Shown here piece after piece: positions 39,161 to 49,013 of a stretch of 64,000 nucleotides of DNA. The stretch spans positions 13,412,001 to 13,476,000 of the forward strand of contig NC_092183.1 of NCBI RefSeq assembly GCF_043641665.1, given 5' to 3'. Under the pieces are notes generated by a model. The model was not told where the DNA came from and searched no databases. It saw only the letters and a program-made list of their open reading frames with translations. The position numbers and the translations under genes are program-made. This stretch comes from Enoplosus armatus. Its lineage: Eukaryota > Chordata > Actinopteri > Centrarchiformes > Enoplosidae. The first letter of the stretch is position 1; each line of letters begins with the position of its first letter.

Positions 39161-41696
39161 CCTTGCTTTCAGAGGAGATGAGATGACCCAAAAGCCACCT
39201 GAACCTTTTTAACAGCAATCCTCAAAATGACATATCACTAGTTTACCTTATAGCCATTCAGCAAGGTCATCATGTCTTCCACAGATCCACGACTTCCCTG
39301 AAAAATACAAGCTAGATCTGCCTTACTTTTACTCTGTGTGTACGATGGTCATACATTTGTTCTGTTGGACATTGATTCTTGGGAATGACGCACACGGGGA
39401 GCCCCACCTTTGACATTGCAGTTATAACAGATTTGCAAAAATGGCTTTCGACATACTATATTTGAATCACAGCAATTACTACTGCCTTCACCTTCTTTCG
39501 GTGAAGATCTTCTAAATACTTTATTGAAAGGTGGTACTTGTGGTTTGCTTTTTGAACAATATCTATTTAAATTTCTTTTATAATGTAAAAACACAACATT
39601 GTGTTAAAAAGGGAGCTATTGAGTGAATGTTCACTTTGTGTTCTGTATAAAGTGTATGGATATGATGCTTTTTTCACAAAGAGATAAGATGAATGTGGGA
39701 TTTTTTTAAGACTAGCTGGCAGTATAGTTGTGTTTTTTTGGAGGATGAATCCTCTCAAAAAGGCTTCACACCAGAATGTGGGGGGTTTGCCTGAAACATG
39801 GTGAAGTTGGTCACTCATGGGCTGGTCTGTGCTTAATTAGTACAAGGAAGATGAGCGCTTTATTGTCTTTTCCATCCCTCATGTACTCAGGTGAATGTTA
39901 TTTTGCCAGTTAACAATAATGGTTTCCTTGTGGTTTGCCGTCCATGCTAAACATAATCCTTCATACTTTGCTTGCCCTGCCCATTTCCAATGAGTTCAAC
40001 AGCAGTCATCTGAGATACAGTATGTTGCATAAATGGGTTTCTACTGGGCAGATCACAGCATAATGGAGCGATATTAATTACAGCCCTCATAGGGAGCACA
40101 TCTGAAATAGCAGTACAGATTTTATACACATATTTTTCATATATACTACATTCACATGTACAGTGTTACACAGCAGCAGCAGCAGCTGTAGGGGTCTTTT
40201 CAGTTCTTTGTTGGTCACTCAGGGCTTCACTGGTCAGCGTTATTATTTTCCATTCAGCTATGAACAAATCAAGTCAGGATCCTTCTCAGCAGGAAAACGT
40301 GTCTGTAACCCGTACTCTTATCTTCAAGAGTACAGGTTACATCACATGGTTTGATTTACTGATGTTTTCTTCTGCTCGTAGTTAGTCATTTATAATGTGT
40401 GTTAATGACAGACACAGGAGAAAATAGTCAGTCTGCCATGTTAAGACACAGCAAACAGAAACAGACCAAAAGCCATATCAGAGTAGTTTGCCCGTCCATT
40501 CAGTAGAGTTTGCTTGAGAATTAGACACTCTGTAGGCTCAATCAGCATGTCTGACATACATCAGCCTTGAGGTCAAATAAAGTGCCCTTGTTCGTGATCT
40601 CTGCAGGCTGATTAATCCTTTTTTATTTTTTTTAATTTGTGGTTTAGCACTCCTCAGGCAGACATTCATTTTATGGCTTGTGTTTTTACTTTCTTCTCTG
40701 CAGAACAACTGAGTTTACTGAGTTTTATGGTAGCACCACTGATAGTTCTTATATGATGAATGTGCAGCTTTTTGTGTCCAGTCTTTTATTGTGGATTGCA
40801 GACGTCTTTTAATGGGAGATTTTACTTTTCTACAAGATAGAAATCATTTACAGACTGCTCAGTTTATAGTAAGACGGGAAAGCAGTCATCAAAATTCAGC
40901 ACTTTTACAGTGTACAGTAGTGCGGCCTATTTACAGTGATGTAAATCAAATAGGCCTATTTTTAAGTTTAATGTTTAGTGGCCACATTTATCCAAAGTGA
41001 TTTATTACAAGTATAAGAAAATGAAGTGAATGCAGCTATGGTTGTCATGATTGTGGATGAAAATTTCTCACTTTTTGGCTTTTTTTTTTATTAGTTTTTT
41101 CCCCTTCAAACTGAGACTCAGACCTTGACTTATGACAGAAAGCTCCAATGTTCCACTGCAGCTTGACATTTGTGTGGTGATTTTAATGTTGTTGTTTTTT
41201 TGCCTCTCCTATGATTTTAAAATGTTTGTCACACCAGGTTGGATTTCCAACTTTTGTTTGCTGTTTCTGTGAGGGTTTTTTTTTTGTACCAGATGATGTA
41301 CAGTATATCATTGCAGATTGGATCTGCCCAAGTTGGTTCTCCCCAGATGTAGTATTGTATTTCATTTGTTTTAAGAAGTAACGATATTTTCTTATGCTGC
41401 ATCTTAGTGTTTTTTTTTTCTTTCAAAGTTCTCAAATGTCTTCATGCACCAAGTTTTAAGATGCCTTAAATGATTCTGAATCACAATAAAAGCAACAAAA
41501 ATGAAACTCTTGACTTATTACTTTATTTTCAATAAATATAACTTGGTTATCAGATACTGATAATAAGTGTATAAGAACCATAAAGTAACTTCCAGAACAA
41601 GTGTACTTTCTCATCAAAATGTATCACAAAAATTAATGAATGAATGAATTTCAATAATTTAAAATAAAATAAATAAATTTTTTAACGCAGTGCAAA
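39161..41696. other. Long mlxip 3' UTR and convergent 3' end of cytokine gene A
   Basis: No coding exon is seen. The first canonical plus-strand polyadenylation signal in a plausible context is AATAAA at 41485-41490, implying a 3' UTR of about 2.3 kb, long as in other vertebrate mlxip genes. A CAG/AGC short run is at 40172-40187. The last 200 bases are the 3' UTR of the minus-strand cytokine gene, with an AU-rich block at 41661-41684. Confidence 0.5.
41661..41684 (-). promoter_or_regulatory. AU-rich element in 3' UTR of cytokine gene A
   Basis: On the transcribed strand it reads AAATTTATTTATTTTATTTT, including the TTATTTATT nonamer that targets cytokine mRNAs for decay. It begins about 13 bases after the stop codon. 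Confidence 0.45.
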
Positions 41697-43675
41697 TCAA
41701 AACTTTACTTTGCTAAGCTGCTGGTCCAGAAGCTGCAGCAGACATCTGACATACACATAACCGTGCATGTTCTGCTCAAAGGTGGGCAGGCTGCAGTCCC
41801 GACGGGCTGTGCGGTCACTCATCAGCAGCTCCATACGTTGAGTGTACTCTCTGATTTTCTCCAGGAAAGGCGACAGCTCTGGGGTCAGCTTGGACATCTC
41901 CAGCACGTAGCAGCGTAGTAAAGAGAGGTGGTGAGCAGTGAGGGGCTGCAGCTCCGGCACGACCTGCTCCATGATGTTCAGGGAGTGGCATGAGATGTTG
42001 GGAAGCAGTCCGGGTGCAGCCTGCGGGAGATGGATTTGGTCAGTAGTTTTCCACATCAGTGATTAACCCCCAGGGATGTAGAGTAACTAAGTACATTTAC
42101 TCAAGTATTGTACTTCAGTGCAGTTTTGGCATACTTTTATTTTAATTGAGTATATCCATTCTATGTTCATTTATAGACTACTTCCACCTCTCTACATTTC
42201 AGAGGGAAATATTGTAGGCTACTTTACACAATATGCTCTCACTTGGCCACATTATACATAGACATAACATTAAACTCTGCTGTTATGCTGACACGCAGCT
42301 GTATGTCCCAGTAAAACCTACTGAGACTACAAACCTCTCCAGTCTTACAGACTATCTAGCAGATATTAAAAAAATGGATGTCAGCAAACTTTCTTAAATT
42401 AAACACAGATAAAACTGAGATCCTTATCATTGATCCTGACAATCTGCATCCTAGTCTCCAGTCCTCTCTTGGTCCCTTATAAATTCTTGTTAAACCAAAT
42501 TTGACACAAACATCACCTTTGAGAAACACACTAACAAGGTCATCCAGTCATGCTACTACCATCTGAGGAATATTGCTAGGATACCATCAAAGCTGAGTTT
42601 TCATGACACTCAAACTATCATTCATGCTTTTATTTCCTCAAGGCTGGACTATTGTAATGGCCTTTAAACAAGTGTAAATCAGAAGATGTATTTTCTTTTC
42701 GAAAAAGGCTTTCTTGTAATTTTCTTTTAATTTTGAGGTTTATTGCATTCTTAACTATTGAGTTTCACTGTAGCCTACTTTATTCTTGATGTTGCAGTGC
42801 AGTGTATTGCACTGCTCTATTTTAAGTTTAATTCACCCTTTGTTTTACATTTTTTCCTTGACTATGCCTGTGTATTTTATTGCTGTGTTTTATGTTTTCG
42901 TTGTAAAGCACTTTGTAATGCTGGTTTTGACAACTACTATACAAATAAACTTTATTATTATTATTATTACATTTATCTGTCAGCTGTTTCTGGTTACTTT
43001 GCAGATTCAGATTTCACAACATCATTTCATAAAATATGATGCATTGTTACAGATGAATCTACCTGAGTGTGAAGCAGTTAGAACTGGCAACATCACAGTA
43101 CCGCTTACTTGTTAATGCATCAATAATAATGATAAGACTGACAGGAGCTAAACTTTATAATAAAACCGAATGAAATAACATTTTAGAAACACTTCACAAT
43201 ATCTGACAATAGAGAATTTGCTACTTTTCACCCCTGCATGTGAATATCCATACAAGCTTTTTTGATTAGTAGATATAAATAAGCGCTAAAGAGCTTACTA
43301 GGATGCCCACAGCGGCCCGTGTCTCCTCCCGCAGCAGCTGGATGGTTGCGTTCAAGGCCCCGGTATTTGCTCCATGTTTCACAGGTCCGCAGGCTGATTG
43401 TGCAATGAGCAGGCACAGGAAGATGAGGGCTAGACAGATTTACATACAAGAGCACACAGTTTAGATGAATTAGATTTGAATATGCACACAGTTTAGATGA
43501 ATTAGATTTGAATATGCACACACACAGAGAGAGAGAGAGATGCCTGATCTGTAGTCACCACTAGAAAGTTTCAGTGTTGAGCAACTTTGCCCGCAGAAGT
43601 TAAAGTTGTAGGACCGCCTGGTTTAAAAATAGACACACACCGCACATTAAGATGCTTACCAGCACGGCAATCCAT
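41697..43675 (-). CDS. Small secreted helical cytokine A (IL-6 family / IL-31 candidate)
   Basis: A predicted secreted four-helix cytokine. Three coding exons: 43660-43675 (16 nt), 43299-43429, 41697-42020; 156 residues, phases consistent. The N-terminus MDCRAALIFLCLLIAQSACG is a good signal peptide. Amphipathic helices follow: about residues 30-48 (NATIQLLREETRAAVGIL), SLNIMEQVVPELQPLTAHHL, KLTPELSPFLEKIREYTQRM, and a last helix YVYVRCLLQLLDQQLSKVKF at the C-terminus. Two N-glycosylation sites (NAT, NIS) and mature-chain Cys in ACG, ISC, LRC, RDC and VRC are seen. The exon plan with a tiny first coding exon is that of LIF/OSM-type genes. The locus between mlxip and lrrc43, same strand, is where I place mammalian IL31. 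Sequence alone does not settle IL-31 versus M17/LIF relative. Intron 2 holds a MITE split by an L2-like LINE. Confidence 0.75.
42075..43160. mobile_element. CAGTGGTG-family MITE split by a LINE (cytokine A intron 2)
   Basis: The left part (about 42075-42240: AGTAACTAAGTACATTTACT) and the right part (about 42970-43160: ATAAAATATGATGCATTGTT, TTGTTAATGCATCAATAATA) both match the MITE family. The LINE fragment between them shows the MITE was there first. Confidence 0.6.
42248..42970 (+). mobile_element. L2-like LINE, 3' fragment of reverse transcriptase and 3' UTR
   Basis: Conceptual translation shows CYADTQLYVPVKPTE (the catalytic YADD box, one residue lost), followed by LTDYLADIKKWMS, LNTDKTEILIID and further on FIHAFISSRLDYCNGL, in frames broken by indels. 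The 3' end has GTAAAGCACTTTGTAATGC and a TTA repeat tail. It is a dead, 5'-truncated non-LTR element. Confidence 0.75.
43452..43540. repeat. Two 32-bp tandem copies plus (AC)n(AG)n next to cytokine A exon 2
   Basis: GCACACAGTTTAGATGAATT-type units at 43452-43483 and 43484-43515 are identical, followed by short CA and GA runs to about 43540. They lie in intron 1, just upstream (gene-wise) of exon 2. Confidence 0.85.
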
Positions 43676-44295
43676 GACGACAGGAGGCTTTAGTCAGCAG
43701 CAGGCTCTCTGATGTGACACTTTCTCTGAGCCATCTTTCGAGGATCACTTTTATTAGGACTCCTTAGATAAAGATCAGCATCTTAAACATTTCCACTGCG
43801 TTTCTAGTAGCTACAGCTGTGACAGAAAAAGCCATACAAGTTCAGGATACGATCTTACTTTGTGGGGGTTCCCTCTTAGGAATCTCTGGCGTAGAAAAAC
43901 CTACACGTCCCGTAACATGCCTACGGTCAAATCTGATTAAATCTTTGGGTGTAAAACTCCACAGCATTGTTTATTAAACGGGCGTGCTCTTTGTGTGATT
44001 CCTCATGTGAAGATTTAAAATGAAATAAAAAATTGCTATCTTTGTGAGCACCAATTTCTGTTTTAAACCATATAGTGAGGATATTTCAGCATTGTGAGGA
44101 CATTTTGGCCAGCCCTCACTACTTCAAAAGGACTTCACACTTGGTTTTGAGGTTAGGGTTAGGAAGTTGTGATGGTTAGGGGCCAGAGAATGCATTATGT
44201 CAATGAGTGTTCTCACAAGTATAGAAAGACAAATGTGTGTGTTCTTCTACTTTCATGTTCTATGATTCCTGCTCAGTGATGGGTTACACCACATA
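43676..44295. other. Upstream region of cytokine gene A, with a GTTAGGG-type repeat
   Basis: The first part is the cytokine A promoter and leader. At about 44070-44210 a TGAGGACATTTTGGCCAGCC / GAGGTTAGGGTTAGG block is a dispersed repeat common in fish. No coding exon is seen. The TA at 44294-44295 flanks the Tc1 element. Confidence 0.5.
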
Positions 44296-45557
44296 CAGTT
44301 GTGTCCAAAATAATAGCAGTGTGATTAAAAAGGTGAGTAAACGTCAAAATCCCTCAAATAAATAGTATTTTAATGAACACAAATGCATTGGGGACACAGC
44401 ACTTTCTATTTCAAAGCAAGAAAATTGGAAAAAGTAATTGAATTTGATAATATTTTACAGAAAGTCAAGAAATATGTTCAAAAAAATAGCAGTGTTGACA
44501 TCTGTCTTTACAAACTCAAATGTACTGTATAAACTAAGAAATGCTTGAAGATTCAACTTTCCTGAGAATCATAAACTAATATTTAGTTGCATAACCACGG
44601 TTTCTGATAACTGCTTCACATCTGTGGTGCATGGAGTCGACCAACTTCTGGCACCGGTCAACAGGTATTGCAGCCCAGGACAATTGTACTACGTTCCACA
44701 ATTCCTCTGAATTTCTTGGTTTTGCCTCGTGAACAGCATTTTTCATGTCAGCCCACAAGTTTCCTATGGGATTAAGGTCCGGGGATTGTGCTGGCCACTC
44801 CATTACTTGAATGCGGTTTGTCTGGAACCATGATTTTGCTCGCTTGCTGGTGTGTTTGGGGTCATTGTCTTGTTGAAACACCCATTTCAAGGGCATTTCC
44901 TCTTCAGCATACAGCAACATGACTTCTTCCAGTATTCTGATGTACTCAGACTGATCCATGATCCCTGGTATGCGATAAATAGGACCAACACCATAGTACG
45001 AGAAACATCCCCATATCATGATGCTTCCACCACCATGCTTCACCGTCTTCACTGTGTACTGTGGCTTGAATTCAGTGTTTGCAGGACGTCTGACAAACTG
45101 TCTGTGGCCCTTAGACCCAAAAAGAACAATCTTACTCTCATCAGTCCACAAAATATTACGCCATTTCTTTTTAGGCCAGTCAATGTGTTCTTTGGCAAAT
45201 TGTAACCGCTTCAGAACGTCTTTTTTTTAACAATGGGACTTTGCGGGGGCTTCTTGCTGGTAGCTTGGCTTCACATAGACGTCGTCTGATTGTTGCAGTA
45301 CTCACAGGCAACCTTAGATCTTCTTTGATCCTCCTGGAGCTGATCATTGGCTGAGCCTTTGCCATTCTGGTTATTCTCCGATCCATCTGAATAGTCGTTT
45401 TTCTTTTTCTTCCTCGCCTTTCTGGTTTTGGCTGCCATTTTAAAGCGTTTGATATCATTTTAGCTGAACAGCCTATCATTTTCTGCACTTCTTTATAGGT
45501 TTTCCCTTCTTTGATTAATTCCTTAATCAAAGAACGCTCTTCTTCTGAACAGTGTCT
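44296..45557 (-). mobile_element. Dead Tc1/mariner element lacking its right terminal repeat
   Basis: The left end starts after a TA with CAGTTGTGTCCAAAATAATA; a second copy of the binding repeat (GTTCAAAAAAATAGCAGTGT) is at 44476-44495, so the end is of the IR/DR type. Transposase reads on the minus strand: an N-terminal HTH part ([40 protein letters not shown]) up to about 45230, then the catalytic domain 44576-45151 ([40 protein letters not shown]). It is broken by a frameshift at an A8 run (about 45226) and has Gly where the third catalytic Glu is expected (NPIGNLW). The right terminal repeat is gone; the sequence passes directly into gypsy pol at about 45558. Confidence 0.85.
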
Positions 45558-47484
45558 TGGGTACCGGTTCTTTATGGTAATGTCATTAAGAGGAGCATAG
45601 TCAATACAGGGTCTCAACGACCCGTCCTTCTTCCCCACAAAGAAGAATCTAGCTCCCACCGGTGATGAGGACGGTCGAATAAGACTCACTTTTAGAGGTC
45701 TCAATGTAATCCTCCATAGCCTTCCTCTCTGGTCCCGAGATGGAATGAGGTCAAATAAGGTGTTGCCATCAAGTGCGCTTGCCTTAAGAAGGCAAGGTAA
45801 TAGCTCTGATCTTAATCCCAGTTCTTTAGCAAGATCCCAAGCCATCAGGCTTTCATCCGCCCCTGAGTCAATGAGGACCTTCTTGGTCCATGTGGTGCCA
45901 TTGTGTGCGATTACTACCTTCGTGGGAGTCCGAGGTGGGAATTTTACAGGTAGACGGCTCACTAGTGCCCTCCTCTTCACTGGTGAGCCTGACCTTTTGC
46001 CAGACACTTGGCGAGGAGATGTCCTTTCTCACCACAATAGAAGCATCGGCCCTCCTGCAGGCGTCGCTGTTGCTCCTCGGAGGTGATCTTGGTCCGCCCC
46101 AGCTGCATGGGCTCCTCACCGGAAGCAGGAAGAGCAGGCCGGAGATGAACAGGTGGCGATGGGGAGGGGTAGTTTCCCCACGATGAGTGTCCCTCGTGGC
46201 AATGGTGGCTAACTGCAGAGGCCTTTCTTTGGCTGATCTGGTCCCACAGTCGATTGTCCACTTGAATGGTCATGGTAATAACAGAGTCCAGATCTTGGGG
46301 TAGGTCTAGAGGGGCTAGATGGTCTTGAATGGGATCAGACAGTCCTTCAATAAAAGCATCAAATAACGCTGGGTCGTTCCAACCGCTGTCTGCAGCTATG
46401 GTGCGGAACTCAACTGAGTAGTCTGACACAGGGCGGTTGCCTTATACTAACCTCTTCAGGACTCGGGCTGCCTCCCGTCCGGGTGTGGTCAAAGATTTTC
46501 TTTAGAGAGTCTATGAACAGCTCCGGCGAGTTGAACACTGGGGAATCCCGAGCCCACTTGGAGGTGGCCCAAGCAGGTGCTCGTCCAGTGAGATGCGATG
46601 TGATGAAGGCGACCCGGGAACGTGGTGTGGGGAAGGCAGCGGGATTCATCTCGAAGTGCAGGTTGCACTGGACCAGGAAGGGCCTGCACTGAACAGACTC
46701 TCCCAAGAATCTTTCGGGTGCAGCAAGACATGGAGGCATGGCAGAGATGACCGGCAAAACAGGAGCAGAAACACTCAAGCGTTCGGTAGACGTGGTCGGG
46801 CTCGAGCTATGAGGAGCTTCTCGCAAGTGAGTGAGCATATCCTGCATCTGCTGAGCTAAGTGATTAACCTGCGTGAAAACTGAGATCTTGAAATCCTCCT
46901 GACGCGTGGACAGGTCAGTAACACCACGACTTATAGCAGCCACCTGCTCCTCATGCTGTCTGATGCTAGCACTGTGTGAGCTGACCAGTTCTTTAGCTGG
47001 GTTCATGACTGGCCAGTTCGTTCTGTCACGACTGGGCAAGGCAAAAATGAACCCACACGCACGACTCAAACAAGGTACAAATAAAAAGTCTTTATTGATA
47101 ACAAAATAAGAAGCTTGACCAGGCAAGCCATCTCTACAGAGTAATAAATCAAAATCACTCAGACAGCAAACTGAACAGCAAACTGAACAAAATAACAAGA
47201 ACACTGAACCAACTCACAGGAACTAACAGGGTAACAAGACACGGACTTACGGCTGGTAATCATGGCATAAAGGACAACATGAACTGGCACAAGACAAAGG
47301 GAGACGCAGACTATTTAAACAAGAGGTGAGTGAACACAGGTGGAAACAATCAGGGCGGGGCTGACAATCACAAAGTCTGAAACGAGAGGGAACACAGTTA
47401 CTACAAAATAAAACAAGAAATGACAAGACAACATGTTTAAACGAGACAAAAACGGTAACTTAACGTAAATGACGAGACATGACA
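45558..47484 (-). mobile_element. Decayed Ty3/gypsy LTR retrotransposon, 5' half
   Basis: A 5' LTR (47024-47484) is followed by gag from the ATG at 47004-47006. gag begins MNPAKELVSSHSASIRQHEE and shifts frame near 46430. A CCHC zinc knuckle ([14 protein letters not shown]) is at about 46020-46060 and an aspartic protease motif [11 protein letters not shown] at about 45850-45890. A large internal deletion then joins protease to a reverse transcriptase start ([25 protein letters not shown]). The rest of pol and the 3' LTR are missing. The element is non-functional. Confidence 0.85.
47024..47484 (-). repeat. 5' LTR of the gypsy element
   Basis: Read on the minus strand it starts TGTCATGTCTCG and ends GTCGTGACA (TG...CA, with inverted TGTCA/TGACA ends), 461 bases. 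It contains a TATA-like TTTAAATAG near 47310-47320 and an AATAAAG signal near 47088-47095 (plus-strand ctttatt). No second copy is in the window. Confidence 0.78.
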
Positions 47485-47682
47485 GAACCCTTGTATTGCC
47501 TTGCAGTGAAATCAAAAATGAAATCATTCTTTAAAAAAAAACAGATGAGTGGTTTGTGGTTTAAGTATTTCATTATTGCCAATTTGTATTTAAGTCATCT
47601 AGTACAGTATCGGAGCAGCACAAGGCTGACAGACAGTGTGGCAGACATCATTCAATATAAATAAAAACCTTAAATAACAGAT

Positions 47683-47742
47683 AAACAAACAAATAAATAA
47701 ATGAATAAATACATGAATAAATAAATAGATGAATGAATAAGT
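47683..47742 (-). promoter_or_regulatory. AU-rich element in 3' UTR of cytokine gene B
   Basis: Read on the minus strand the first 75 bases after the stop contain several ATTTA pentamers and TTATTTATT nonamers within imperfect ATTT/ATTC tetranucleotide repeats. This is both a simple repeat and an AU-rich element of the kind that destabilises cytokine mRNA. Confidence 0.5.
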
Positions 47743-47756
47743 TGTCCACAGTGTTT

Positions 47757-49013
47757 TCAGTCACATGAGTGTTTTTTTTCTATGAAACTCTCCACCCATT
47801 GCCTGGCAGAGTAAATGATTCGGAGACCTCTTAGTTTCATACTGTAATCATGTGAAGTTTTAAAATTTCTGTGGCACTGTTTTGGGACAAAGATTTTATT
47901 AACCACTGCTTCGAACTGACTTAGAAACGCTGTAATGTGGTTGATGATCATGTCACCCTGGTGCATCTGAGTGTGATTCCTGATGATTGGCGGCAGGTGG
48001 TTGTGCAGGTAGTCGGTGATTGCACAGACGGAGGCCTGGATTTCTTCGGTGGTGTTTCCCACAGGCAAAGTTATTCCCTCAACAGGCTCTATAGTGTTTG
48101 ATTTGTATTCCATCGGTGAATCTCCATTAAATATATGGCTGACCTAAAGAGAGAAAGTGAGAGTCATCATGATAAAGTCAATGATAGAGTGCAGAGCTCA
48201 GAGGCTGTCATAACTTTTAATAATGGTTTCATAAGGTCCCTCCATCTACACTGAGGAGACAAGTTGACTTTGCAGTACCTTTATGTTGTGTAAATTGACT
48301 TTTACCACTGAATACAACTCAAATGCATTAAAAATATGAAAACGTTGTGAGTGCAGGACTGTGGTCTTCAGTGTCACTTTCAATGCACAGTACACTCAAT
48401 AAACTTGAAGTATGATGTGTTTACTCACATATTCCTCTTCTGCCACACATAGTTGGCAGAAAGGTAAATCCAGAGACTCTATATTTGCCCGAAGCTTCTT
48501 TAATTCAGTTGGTCGGGAGGACATAAAGGAGATGTGCATCATCACAATGCAGGAAAGCAGGAGCTCTGCAGGAAGTTATACACACAAATATGATGCTCTC
48601 ATCCGCATAGAAAGTCAACCAGAAGCTTGTTCGAGTCTAACTTGAATCAACATCACAGAGTCAAAACTCAAGATTATACTGAGGGGGAATAATACACTGA
48701 AGAGGTCAAAACTTTATTGTCAGACCAACATTTTTTTAGGCAGCTTCCCTTCAGACTTTTCAGTCCCTCACTAATCAGGCAGCCACGATAAGGAAGTAAA
48801 CTGTTGGTAAAGTAGTAAGATGTTAATGTTTTCAGTTATTCCTTAAACACTTATTTGCAATACTCCTGAAATCACATAATTATCAAGGCAACTCTAAACC
48901 ATTGTTACACATACATGCTGAGAGTGAGTTTGACAAGTTTTTCGTTTTCTTACTCTTTGCGTACATTTCTTTTAACTTTCATTTAAAAACAGCTTACCTT
49001 TACCAAGAGACAT
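47757..49013 (-). CDS. Small secreted helical cytokine B (LIF/M17-like; IL-31 candidate)
   Basis: Three coding exons: 48998-49013 (16 nt), 48429-48565, 47757-48143; 179 residues, phases consistent. The first coding exon has exactly the same length and phase as in cytokine gene A. MSLGKELLLSCIVMMHISFM is the signal-peptide region; helix A contains TELKKLRANIESLDL; then TTEEIQASVCAITDYLHNHL and MIINHITAFLSQFEAVVNKI. The C-terminal helix is MKLRGLRIIYSARQWVESFI, which resembles the LIF/CNTF/CLC pattern KLxGxxVLxxLxxW. N-glycosylation sites NTT and NHT; Cys pairs possible from FCQLC, SVC, QCH and SCD. The two genes are head-to-tail, about 4 kb apart across the transposons. Probably an IL-6-superfamily cytokine; the exact orthologue (M17, IL-31 or other) is unresolved. 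Confidence 0.78.

Noticed and set aside
46489..46859. Open frames on both strands in the gypsy gag region
   Set aside because: Shadows of the decayed gag frame; none carries an independent motif.
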